From NCBI RefSeq assembly GCF_900111035.1, contig NZ_FOFU01000001.1, positions 186,001 through 250,000 of the forward strand: a DNA stretch of 64,000 nt, in the 5' to 3' direction. A program made the position numbers and the translations under genes. The DNA comes from Treponema bryantii. Its GTDB lineage: Bacteria; Spirochaetota; Spirochaetia; Treponematales; Treponemataceae. The notes below the pieces were generated by a model. The model was not told the origin of the DNA and did not search any database. It saw only the letters and a list, made by a program, of their open reading frames with translations. Shown here piece after piece: positions 35,012 to 42,670 of this stretch (the first letter of the stretch is position 1; each line of letters opens with the position of its first letter).

Positions 35012-35443
35012 ATGGCAAAGAAATTTATTTTTGAATTACAGAAAGTCCTCGAATACCGCAACTTCGAAAAAGAACAGGCTGAAGGTGAACTCGCAAAAGC
35101 CTTGGCTGTAGAAACTGAAATAAACGAAAATCTCAAAAAAATAGCCCAGAACTATGCCGCAGTAAAAGCCCAGATGAAGGGCTCTCTGAATTTTCAGGAT
35201 ATGATGGCTCAAAGCCAGTACAACAATCTTTTGGAATATCAGAAAGAAGAACTGCTCAAACAGCTTGCTGAAGCAAAACTCGTTACCGAACAGAAACGCG
35301 AAGTCCTCCGCGAATGCATGAAAAAAACAACAGCCCTCGAAAAGTTAAAAGAAAAGCAGCTCGCCGACTGGAAAGCTGCTGCCGATTACGAAGAAGCTGA
35401 ATTATTAGACGAAGTCAAAAATAAACTAACGACTAGTATTTGA
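35012..35443 (+). CDS. fliJ: Flagellar export protein FliJ
   Basis: A 143-residue, almost wholly helical coiled-coil protein (KFIFELQKVLEYRNFEKEQA at the N-terminus), the family form of FliJ, which links FliI to the export gate. No ribosome binding site is visible; the upstream repeat abuts the ATG. The last 11 bases overlap the end of the convergent nucleoside kinase gene. Assignment rests on length, helix pattern and position after fliI. Confidence 0.88.
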   Translation: MAKKFIFELQKVLEYRNFEKEQAEGELAKALAVETEINENLKKIAQNYAAVKAQMKGSLNFQDMMAQSQYNNLLEYQKEELLKQLAEAKLVTEQKREVLRECMKKTTALEKLKEKQLADWKAAADYEEAELLDEVKNKLTTSI

Positions 35444-37100
35444 AAGCACTACCACCAATGAACTCACGGATGATCGAGCGTGGTGGCACCGCACTTGGCG
35501 AAATTGTTGCGAAGTTCTCGAGGAACTGCAGCAGACGTCTTGCCTCGGCGTATTCCTTTTGCATTGGAGTAACCTGACGGAGAAGTGGAGCTGCGTATAC
35601 TCGTAAAACTGACAATTCGTAATCAAGCGCTGTATTCAAAACTGCATCCGCATTGTTCTGGAACGGGAAGATGTGGAGCTCTTCACCACGGCGGACACTC
35701 GGCCACATTTCAATTGTTCCTGCTGCAGGCTTACCGCGGAAGTTATTGTCGCGGACAATACGGCGGATAAGACGGTTATCTGAAGTAGAAATACGGTTGT
35801 GGTCATCAAGGTTGAGCTGGGTTAGGGCAGAAAGATAAATCTTAAACTTGAGTTCTGGAGCAACTTTTGGAGTGAGCTTGTCGTTCAGACCGTGGATTCC
35901 TTCCATAATAAGAATCTCATTGTCTTTAAGAGTCATCTTATTCTTGTCTTCAAAATATGCAGTTCCAGTGTGGAAATCATAAGTTGGAACAATAATCTCT
36001 TTGCCATTGAACAAATCAACAAGCTGATTGTTTAAAAGCTCAATGTTCAGCGCTTCTAGACATTCATAGTCTGGTTTTCCGTCTGCATCAAGAGGTGTTT
36101 TGTCGTGGCCTACATAGTAGCAGTCAAGGCTGATTACCTTAGGCTGGTAGCCCATAGCCTGAAGTTCAAGTGCAAGTTTTTTAGCAGATGTAGTTTTACC
36201 TGAAGAAGAAGGTCCTGCAATTAAAACTACGCGGACTGTCTTGCGGTCAACAATCTGAGAAGCAATCTTAGAAATGTTTTTCTGCTGATAGATTTCTGTG
36301 ATTTCAATGAAGTCATTAATCTTACGGCTTCCGATAAGCTCGTTGAGAGAAGCTGCAGAAGTAACGTTCATGCGCTTTCCCCATTCCTTATACTTGCTGT
36401 AGATTTCGAAAAGCTTTGGCTGATCCTTAAACTCTGTGAGCTTGTCCGGATCTGATGATTTAGGGAAGCGGAGTAAGAAACCTTCGCCGTATTTCATAAG
36501 TTCAAAGGTTTTTAGAACACCGGTAGATAGTACAAGAGGTCCAAAATACAAATCAGAAAAATCACCAATCGTATTGATTTTGATTGTAGGCGGACAGTTG
36601 TATTTAATCTGCTTGCGGGTTTCAACAAGATTGAGTTTTTCAAAGAGTTCTGCAGCCTTTGCATATGGAATTGATTCAGTTGTGATAGGAATATCCTTTT
36701 CAACAAGAGATTTCATTTCATCTGTAAGCTGTTTGATTTCCTTTTCTGTGATTTTCTTGGCACCTTCAAGAGTGTAGTAGTAGCCGTAACCAAGGCTGTG
36801 TCCTACAAGAAGTCGAGCCTTTGGAAACAGATTGTGAGCAGCAGCCGCAAGCATAAGACAAAGTGAACGTCTGTAAACGGCAGCTCCATCTTTTGATTTA
36901 GCAGGAATTGCTTCGAGGATTGCATCATAAGTAAGCGGCATATCAAGCGGGCAGATTTCATTACTTATTCGTACTGCATAAATTTCTCTATCTGGAATAC
37001 CAAAATTTCCGGTTAGTACAGAAACCGGAGTACCATAAGGAACAAGTTTTTTAGTTATTTCATTTCCGTCTTTTATAAATGTAATGCTGATATCATTCAT
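35433..37100 (-). CDS. Nucleoside (uridine) kinase fused to a ThrRS-like N-terminus
   Basis: About 555 residues. The N-terminus is a TGS-like domain followed by a segment resembling the second domain of threonyl-tRNA synthetase (AAAHNLFPKARLLVGHSLGY and an ITEKEIKQL helix). The C-terminus is a P-loop kinase of the uridine kinase/PRK family: VVLIAGPSSSGKTTSAKKLA near residue 285, then SLDCYYVG, PTYDFHTG and LIMEGIHGLN. Such fusions are typical of spirochaetes and clostridia; physiological substrate is uncertain. Start at 37100 is supported by GAGGTG; a GTG at 37109 is possible. Converges with fliJ, overlapping by 11 bases. Confidence 0.85.
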   Translation of the reverse strand: MNDISITFIKDGNEITKKLVPYGTPVSVLTGNFGIPDREIYAVRISNEICPLDMPLTYDAILEAIPAKSKDGAAVYRRSLCLMLAAAAHNLFPKARLLVGHSLGYGYYYTLEGAKKITEKEIKQLTDEMKSLVEKDIPITTESIPYAKAAELFEKLNLVETRKQIKYNCPPTIKINTIGDFSDLYFGPLVLSTGVLKTFELMKYGEGFLLRFPKSSDPDKLTEFKDQPKLFEIYSKYKEWGKRMNVTSAASLNELIGSRKINDFIEITEIYQQKNISKIASQIVDRKTVRVVLIAGPSSSGKTTSAKKLALELQAMGYQPKVISLDCYYVGHDKTPLDADGKPDYECLEALNIELLNNQLVDLFNGKEIIVPTYDFHTGTAYFEDKNKMTLKDNEILIMEGIHGLNDKLTPKVAPELKFKIYLSALTQLNLDDHNRISTSDNRLIRRIVRDNNFRGKPAAGTIEMWPSVRRGEELHIFPFQNNADAVLNTALDYELSVLRVYAAPLLRQVTPMQKEYAEARRLLQFLENFATISPSAVPPRSIIREFIGGSAFKY

Positions 37101-37142
37101 GATAGTCACCTCTCAGTTGTTATTTTTCTCTTCGATTCTTCT

Positions 37143-37172
37143 ATTATAAGGGGTAAAATCTGATTTGTGAAA
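37143..37172 (-). promoter_or_regulatory. Promoter of the nucleoside kinase gene
   Basis: Read on the minus strand: TTTCAC (37172-37167), 18-base spacer, TATAAT (37148-37143), about 43 bases before the ATG. The -10 box is perfect and the -35 box weak. Confidence 0.5.
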
Positions 37173-37341
37173 TAAAAAAACTACTGTCTTTGGCGGCAGT
37201 TTACGAAGAGGTATGTATATTTTAGGATGTTCTTCAGTTCTTTCTTCCATTTCTTGAAATCACTTCATTAACTGCTGAAAATGTGTTAAGGTATGCGAAA
37301 TCAAAGTTCAAAAATAATTTGAGAATCAGAATTGGTTTTAA

Positions 37342-37467
37342 AATGCTACAATAATTGAAAGTGTATATCATTCTTCTGACGATATATTTGGAGTTATAAA
37401 GACCAGAACCTTAGCTACAGTTTCAATAAATAATAAATCTTGGGAAGTATGGAGATTAAGAAAATGA
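37342..37467 (+). pseudogene. Possible 3' remnant of a lost gene before the orphan at 37464
   Basis: An open frame without start codon reads through about 41 residues, including SSDDIFGVIKTRTLATVSIN and ending KSWEVWRLRK, then stops at TGA 37465-37467, overlapping the next ATG as ATGA. The composition looks protein-like, and the overlap is typical of adjacent operon genes. An in-frame stop at 37339 removes the rest. It may be a truncated gene end; the rest of 37110-37341 holds only the kinase promoter and no feature I recognise. Confidence 0.3.
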
Positions 37468-38384
37468 AAAGAATATGTATAATTATTTTTGAAATGATGT
37501 TGTTTTATTCTTTATTTTGTGAAGTTAAATTAACAAAATTATATGAATACAAAAATGAAAGCAAAGGTATATACATAAGATCAGTTACTAATACTCACGA
37601 TGATATTACCGGAAATGATATATTTATTAATGAATATGGGAATATAATGCTTTATCAACGTGATAAGAAACAAATATTTTTTATAGATGATAAATATCAG
37701 ATTAAAAAAATAATAGACATAAAAACGAATACACATCTTCATACATTTCAAACTGTAGGAAGTAATATTTTAATAGGAAATTATACAGATGCATTTTATA
37801 TTAATAATGATGGAGAAGAACTTTTTAGAGTAAAAATATATTCTATATTAAATGAATACAATGGAACAGATGGAAATTGGTTTAATGCTTGTTATTATGA
37901 TGAAAAATCTGATATTATTTTTTTTACAGCGAAACATAACAAATTACATTGTATATTGAATCCAACTCTAGATGAAAAACAAAATAAATCAAATTTCTAT
38001 ACATCGGGAGAAACACAAAAATTATTAGAAGATGGACTCTATGCACCACATCTAACATTAAATGAATATAATTATCTATTTATAGATGGGATCAGATATA
38101 GATGGGGGGCTACAGCTTATGAAACAAAGAAATATATATGTACCTTAAATCAAGAGATGAAATACATTAGATTGTTTGATCGAAAAGATAGTAATCTAAT
38201 ATATTATACAATACCAGAAAATGAAGAAGTTGAATCAATTACTTATCATCCAAATGGAGATTGGTATTTTCTTACAATTAATTGGTCTACAAATGTGCAT
38301 ACTTTGTGGCGAATAGAAAACACCTGGGATCCAGAATTTCGTGAACAATGGTACAACAACCACCCAGAAGCATTAAAACCTTAG
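37464..38384 (+). CDS. Unrecognised exported protein, AT-rich orphan
   Basis: About 306 residues with no recognised family. An N-terminal signal-like stretch (MKRICIIIFEMMLFYSLFC) predicts export; the cysteine could be a weak lipobox, but the context is poor. The rest is rich in aromatic and Asn residues with short beta-like units such as YHPNGDWYFLTINW, reminiscent of a beta-propeller. GGAG nine bases upstream supports the ATG at 37464. The DNA is clearly more AT-rich than neighbouring genes, and a GC-rich repeat-like stretch follows, so recent acquisition is possible. Confidence 0.6.
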   Translation: MKRICIIIFEMMLFYSLFCEVKLTKLYEYKNESKGIYIRSVTNTHDDITGNDIFINEYGNIMLYQRDKKQIFFIDDKYQIKKIIDIKTNTHLHTFQTVGSNILIGNYTDAFYINNDGEELFRVKIYSILNEYNGTDGNWFNACYYDEKSDIIFFTAKHNKLHCILNPTLDEKQNKSNFYTSGETQKLLEDGLYAPHLTLNEYNYLFIDGIRYRWGATAYETKKYICTLNQEMKYIRLFDRKDSNLIYYTIPENEEVESITYHPNGDWYFLTINWSTNVHTLWRIENTWDPEFREQWYNNHPEALKP

Positions 38385-38394
38385 TTTTGTAAAT

Positions 38395-38458
38395 TTCCGA
38401 GCAAAGCGAGGGAAGCGGTCGCCGGAAGGGAGTGGCGTAAGACGTGTTGGACGGTTGA
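38395..38458. repeat. GC-rich repeat-like stretch after the orphan gene
   Basis: A short GC-rich run (GAGCAAAGCGAGGGAAGCGG and onward) in otherwise AT-rich DNA. It resembles in style the stretches at 45954-46028 and 49596-49722 (AGCGAGGG, GCGAAG motifs) but is not an exact copy. No coding potential is recognised. Confidence 0.35.
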
Positions 38459-38473
38459 TTTGGGTTCATAATA

Positions 38474-38502
38474 TTGAACAAATTTCACATTTATGTTATT
38501 TT
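38474..38502 (+). promoter_or_regulatory. yebC promoter
   Basis: TTGAAC (38474-38479), 17-base spacer, TATTTT (38497-38502), about 40 bases before the ATG. An AAAGGAG ribosome site precedes the start, so this gene has an ordinary leader. Confidence 0.5.
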
Positions 38503-38541
38503 ATATGGATAAGACTGTAATTTATTTTAAAGGAGTTCCTA

Positions 38542-39285
38542 ATGTCAGGACATAGTAAATGGGCCACCATTAAACATGCAAAGGGTTTGGCCGATGCAAA
38601 GCGTGGTAAGATTTTCACAAAATTTATTAAGGAAATTTCTATTGCTGCACGTATGGGCGGAGGGGATCCTAACTCTAACCCTCGCTTGAGAACTGTAATT
38701 ATTAAAGCTCGTGCTGCAAACATGCCTAAAGATAACATCGAACGTGCTATCAAGAAAGGTACTGGTGAAGACGGTGGAGCAGCATACGAAGAGTATCTCT
38801 ACGAAGGATATGCTCCAGGTGGAGTTGCTGTAATGGTTGAAGTTCTTTCTGATAACAAGAACCGTGCAGCTGCTGACGTTAAAAACATTTTTGCTAAGAA
38901 CGGTGGAAACCTTGGAACTTCTGGTTCGGTTTCTCGTATGTTCCAGCGCAAAGGTACAATTGAACTTGATGCTGAAAAGGTAAACGAAGACGAAGTAATG
39001 GAAGTTGCTCTTGAAGCAGGTGCTGATGATATCGTAAACGAAGATGGAATCATCACTGTAACAACAACTCCAGATGCTTTCTCTGGTGTTGCTGAAGCTC
39101 TTCAGGAAAAAGGATTTGAAACACTTTCTGCTGACGTAGGAATGGTTCCAGATGCTTATACTCCAGTTGATAAGGATACAGCTAGCAAGGTTCAGCGCCT
39201 CATCGATCGTCTTGAAGACAACGATGATGTTCAGAACGTATACCACACCGCTGAATATCCTGATGACTTCGAGCCTGAAGCATAG
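38542..39285 (+). CDS. yebC: YebC/PmpR-family protein
   Basis: A 247-residue member of the YebC/TACO1 family, with the N-terminal signature SGHSKWATIKHAKGLADAKRGK (only its first half is quoted by position: residues 2-22), NPRLRTVIIKARAANMP, and YEGYAPGGVAVMVE. Known roles include DNA binding as a transcription factor and help in translating proline-rich stretches. It stands as a single gene between its own promoter and a double terminator region, upstream of ruvC, a common neighbour. Confidence 0.95.
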   Translation: MSGHSKWATIKHAKGLADAKRGKIFTKFIKEISIAARMGGGDPNSNPRLRTVIIKARAANMPKDNIERAIKKGTGEDGGAAYEEYLYEGYAPGGVAVMVEVLSDNKNRAAADVKNIFAKNGGNLGTSGSVSRMFQRKGTIELDAEKVNEDEVMEVALEAGADDIVNEDGIITVTTTPDAFSGVAEALQEKGFETLSADVGMVPDAYTPVDKDTASKVQRLIDRLEDNDDVQNVYHTAEYPDDFEPEA

Positions 39286-39288
39286 AAA

Positions 39289-39338
39289 ATGCGTTAAAAA
39301 AAATTGCGAATACATGGAGCAATTTTTTAGCATTTACC
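39289..39338 (+). terminator. Long A/T-rich stem-loop after yebC
   Basis: AAATGC pairs with GCATTT, and TAAAAAAATTGC pairs with GCAATTTTTTA around an eleven-base loop. It shares GCGTTAAAAAAAA and ATTTTTTAGC with the hairpin after glpK at 5236-5273, indicating a recurring terminator form. Confidence 0.55.
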
Positions 39339-39355
39339 ATTTTGCTTAGGTAAAG

Positions 39356-39387
39356 AATCCGTTCCTCTTAAGGAGCGGATTTTTTTT
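39356..39387 (+). terminator. Strong rho-independent terminator before ruvC
   Basis: AATCCGTTCCT pairs with AGGAGCGGATT (one G-T pair) over a CTTA loop, followed by a run of T. It lies five bases upstream of the ruvC -10 box, isolating ruvC from yebC. Confidence 0.85.
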
Positions 39388-39391
39388 GTCC

Positions 39392-39397
39392 GATAAT
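39392..39397 (+). promoter_or_regulatory. ruvC -10 box, predicted leaderless
   Basis: GATAAT lies six bases before the ATG at 39404, with no Shine-Dalgarno. A -35 box is not convincing because the terminator stem occupies that position. Confidence 0.45.
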
Positions 39398-39403
39398 AGT
39401 TTT

Positions 39404-40024
39404 ATGAGTGAAAAGTTTTCTTCTCTGCCGGGAAGTGAAAAAGCTGAAGATTGTTTGAGTTCTCATAATGCAGCCGTGTCTGGTGTTAATGGGGCGAGTT
39501 CCAGTAAAGGGCCGGGAACACGCGAAAGGCGTCGTATCCGCCGTGTTCTAGGTATTGACCCTGGACTTGCGAATACCGGTTTTGGCGTTGTTGACTTTTA
39601 TGATGGCCGCTACCGTATGGTTAGTTATGGCTGCATCACTACAAAAGCTGACCAGCCGCATGGAGAGAGACTTCTTACTATATACAGTCGTTTATGTGCG
39701 GTGATTGACGAGTTTCAGCCGGATGAAGCTGGAATGGAAACTCTGTATTTTGCGCGAAACGTAACTTCTGCATTGAGCGTTGCAGAGGCGAGGGGTGTGG
39801 TAACACTGTGCCTTGCGCAGCATAATATAAAACTCGGTGAATACCAGCCGAACCAGATTAAACAGGCGGTAACGGGAACGGCCGCTGCTGATAAGGAACT
39901 GGTGGAGCGGTATGTAAAAATTCTGCTGGGGTTAAAAACTGAGCCGAAGCCGGATCATGCGGCCGATGCACTTGCCGGAGCAATAACTCATCTTCATTAT
40001 TCTGCCGGAATGACAAATTTATAA
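39404..40024 (+). CDS. ruvC: Holliday junction resolvase RuvC
   Basis: Endonuclease that cuts Holliday junctions in the RuvABC pathway. Catalytic acidic residues are seen in VLGIDPGLANTGFGVV, GMETLYFARN and HAADALAGAITHLH. At about 206 residues it is longer than E. coli RuvC (173), owing to a Ser/Gly-rich leader of some 45 residues before the first strand. The ATG at 39404 is taken because a -10 box lies six bases upstream; a TTG at 39386 is less likely. It overlaps the end of truB on the other strand by 28 bases. ruvA and ruvB lie about 10 kb downstream. Confidence 0.93.
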   Translation: MSEKFSSLPGSEKAEDCLSSHNAAVSGVNGASSSKGPGTRERRRIRRVLGIDPGLANTGFGVVDFYDGRYRMVSYGCITTKADQPHGERLLTIYSRLCAVIDEFQPDEAGMETLYFARNVTSALSVAEARGVVTLCLAQHNIKLGEYQPNQIKQAVTGTAAADKELVERYVKILLGLKTEPKPDHAADALAGAITHLHYSAGMTNL

Positions 40025-41010
40025 GATACCCGACTTTCTGGATTTTTGTATATCAAGCCTAAAAACTTTTCATTTTGACTAAAAACTGCAATTTGTGTGT
40101 CTGGTTTAAAACTGTGGAGATTTGTAGAGAACATTGCGCTCAGTAGTTTTTTGCCGTTCTTAAAGTTTGATTCTGCTTCGACTGAGGTTGTTTTTGTTGT
40201 TTCAAAACCACAGACTTTTGCAGTTGCTTCATCAAAATCAAGCATATGGCTTTTTATTTCGGCGTATAATTCTTCTGAATCCTTTTCTTGTGTGGCTGGA
40301 GCTTCACTGTTTTTTAGAAACTCAACTGCAGTCTTTATTACATTATCAATTGAAAAATCTTCAAGTAAAGAAAAACCTGCAGAATCTTCTATATTAAAGT
40401 TTCCTACCTGGGTTCTGTATAAACCAATCAGATGAGCAGCACTTCCACATTCTGCTGCAATGTCACGGGCGAGGCTTCTTATATAGGTTCCTTTTGAAAC
40501 TGAAAAACTGATAAGAGCGTATTCAACAAGGCCTTCTGAATTATGTTTAAGGTCTTCAATTTCAGCATTAAACACTGTAACAGGACGGGCTGGAAGCTCT
40601 TTTGTTTTTCCTTCGCGTGCAAGATCACTGGCACGTTTTCCATCAATATGAATTGCGCTGAAAAGCGGTGGAGTCTGCATTATGTTACCTGTGAACTTTT
40701 TAACGGCCGTTTCCAGCTGCTCTTTTGCAGGAAGTGGAGCTGTTTTTATAGTTTTTCCCGTAAACTCCAGTGTATCAGTTTCTTCTCCAAATCTTATTAC
40801 GGCTTTGTATGTTTTATCGAAGGCTGTAATATTGCCTGCCAGTTTTGTAAGGGAACCAATGCAAACTACAAGAAGTCCCTGTGCAAAACTGTCCAGAGTT
40901 CCAGTGTGTCCTACTTTTGTCGTTTTAAGGGCTCTCTTTACTGTTCCGATTGCAGAAAAAGAAGTTGGACCAGATTGTTTTGCAAATAATAAGATTCCGT
41001 TCTGTGACAT
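39997..41010 (-). CDS. truB: tRNA pseudouridine(55) synthase TruB
   Basis: It converts U55 of tRNA to pseudouridine. The catalytic aspartate is in VGHTGTLDSFAQGLLVVCIG, and the start LLFAKQSGPTSFSAI is typical. The PUA-like C-terminal region is preceded by a Ser/Glu-rich insert. The start is uncertain: ATG 41022 or ATG 41010; the latter (MSQNGILLF) is preferred, as a TATGAT box lies seven bases before it, fitting the leaderless pattern elsewhere. It converges on ruvC with a 28-base overlap. Confidence 0.9.
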   Translation of the reverse strand: MSQNGILLFAKQSGPTSFSAIGTVKRALKTTKVGHTGTLDSFAQGLLVVCIGSLTKLAGNITAFDKTYKAVIRFGEETDTLEFTGKTIKTAPLPAKEQLETAVKKFTGNIMQTPPLFSAIHIDGKRASDLAREGKTKELPARPVTVFNAEIEDLKHNSEGLVEYALISFSVSKGTYIRSLARDIAAECGSAAHLIGLYRTQVGNFNIEDSAGFSLLEDFSIDNVIKTAVEFLKNSEAPATQEKDSEELYAEIKSHMLDFDEATAKVCGFETTKTTSVEAESNFKNGKKLLSAMFSTNLHSFKPDTQIAVFSQNEKFLGLIYKNPESRVSYKFVIPAE

Positions 41011-41047
41011 GCCGTAAATCATATCAGAAAAAACTGGAAAATAAAAG

Positions 41048-41076
41048 TTGCGAAAATTTATAACAGGATTTAATAT
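41048..41076 (+). promoter_or_regulatory. Promoter of the solute-binding protein/chemoreceptor pair
   Basis: TTGCGA (41048-41053), 17-base spacer, TAATAT (41071-41076), about 41 bases before the ATG at 41118. Confidence 0.6.
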
Positions 41077-41117
41077 TAAATATTAAGAAGTTGATATTTT
41101 TCTTTATGGGAGTTTGT

Positions 41118-42656
41118 ATGCAACGGAAATATTTAAAGACTTTCTTTTTACTTACATTATTGTTTAGTCTGATTTCTTGTGGAAAAAATAATAAACAGAC
41201 ACAGGAATCGGATATCGCTAATCACCATGTAATTATTACATATCTTACAACAGGTAATAAGCCAAAAGACAGCGGAACTTCAGAAATGCTGGAAAAGTTA
41301 AATGAAAGGCTTAATGAACTTGTGAATGCCGAGCTGGAAATTTATTACATTCCGTGGAATAACTATCAAACCAATTATAACCTTAAGCTGTCAGAAAAAG
41401 ATGGTTCTTTGGATCTTATTGGTACTGCAACTGACTGGCTGGATGCCTGGAAAAACGTTAATCTTGGTAATTTTATGCCGTTGCCAGACGAAATACTTAA
41501 AACTTATGCGCCAAAGACCTGGGCTCAGGTTTCGGAAGAGCACTGGAATGTCTGCCGTGTAAATGGAATGATTTACCTTATGCCGGAAGATAACTTTACT
41601 CAGTGGACTAACCACGGTTTTATGTATCGAACTGACTGGGCTAAAGAAGCAGGCCTTAATGGTGTTCACAGCTGGGAAGATCTGACTAAATATCTTTCTT
41701 TCGTAAAGAAAAATAAAAATGTAATGCCTTGGGATAGTGATGGTGCTTCCAGTTCCTTCCATCCGGAAGGTTATATTCAGTCTAAGAGTGATTTTATAAT
41801 CGCCGATGGTATTACTTCAACAAACATGTTTGGAACAAGAAAATCAAACATGAAGAAAATCTATTCACCTTTATTTGAAGGAAATGAGCTTGTTGAATAT
41901 GCAAAGCTTATGAGGGAATGGAATCAGCAGGGGTTCTGGCCAAAGGACATAATGACTAATGGTAACGGCAACAGAAGTAACCGCGATGAATTCTGTGAAG
42001 GTCTTGTCGGTGTAGAACAGCATCATACACAGACCTGGTATACTCAGGTTTACAATAAACTTAAGAAAAATGTTCCGGGTGCTGATTCAGGTTTCTTCTG
42101 GTTTGGTGAGGAATCTGGAAATATCGTTTATCAGACAATTACTCATGGTGCTATGGCTATTTCTGCTGCTTCAAAACATCCGGAACGCGCTTTAATGGTT
42201 TATGATTTAATTCGTAATGATGAAGAATGTTATAAGCTGTTTAACTATGGTATCGAAGGTGTGCAGTTTACAAGAAACTCGGAAGGTTTAAGAGAGCCTG
42301 TTCCGGGAGTGCCTGGAATTACTACTAACTACTGGTGGGGCCGAAATGATCAGCTTGAAGTTCGTGATACTGGTACCAATTGGGAAGTTTTTGATAGCAT
42401 TAATGCCACTTACAGTAAGTATAAGATTGACTATCCGTTCGGTCAGATTGTCTGGGATTTGTCGAATATAAGTTCAGAAATTGATGCTGTTGCTGATGTT
42501 TATGGTCAGTATATGGGAAATATCTGTTACGGTCAGAATCCTAATCCGGTACAGTATGTGGCTGATTTTAGACAGGATCTGCGAAAAGCGGGAATAGAAA
42601 AAATCATTTCTGAATTACAGAAGCAGCTTGATTCCTTCTATTCAAATAACAAATAA
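41118..42656 (+). CDS. Extracellular solute-binding lipoprotein (sugar-type)
   Basis: About 512 residues. A lipoprotein signal ends in LFSLISC with the lipidated cysteine at residue 21. The body resembles the family 1 solute-binding proteins of ABC sugar importers: it starts with a strand and helix ([20 protein letters not shown]), and has a Trp/Tyr-rich pocket region. GGGAG five bases before the ATG at 41118 sets the start. No permease or ATPase gene is near; instead a chemoreceptor gene follows after five bases. The ligand is unknown, most likely a carbohydrate. Confidence 0.85.
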   Translation: MQRKYLKTFFLLTLLFSLISCGKNNKQTQESDIANHHVIITYLTTGNKPKDSGTSEMLEKLNERLNELVNAELEIYYIPWNNYQTNYNLKLSEKDGSLDLIGTATDWLDAWKNVNLGNFMPLPDEILKTYAPKTWAQVSEEHWNVCRVNGMIYLMPEDNFTQWTNHGFMYRTDWAKEAGLNGVHSWEDLTKYLSFVKKNKNVMPWDSDGASSSFHPEGYIQSKSDFIIADGITSTNMFGTRKSNMKKIYSPLFEGNELVEYAKLMREWNQQGFWPKDIMTNGNGNRSNRDEFCEGLVGVEQHHTQTWYTQVYNKLKKNVPGADSGFFWFGEESGNIVYQTITHGAMAISAASKHPERALMVYDLIRNDEECYKLFNYGIEGVQFTRNSEGLREPVPGVPGITTNYWWGRNDQLEVRDTGTNWEVFDSINATYSKYKIDYPFGQIVWDLSNISSEIDAVADVYGQYMGNICYGQNPNPVQYVADFRQDLRKAGIEKIISELQKQLDSFYSNNK

Positions 42657-42670
42657 GCGGGGTGATGTGT

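Noticed and set aside
38545-39333. 262-residue minus-strand frame opposite yebC
   Set aside because: yebC is fully conserved on the plus strand; the antisense frame has serine/phenylalanine-rich shadow composition.
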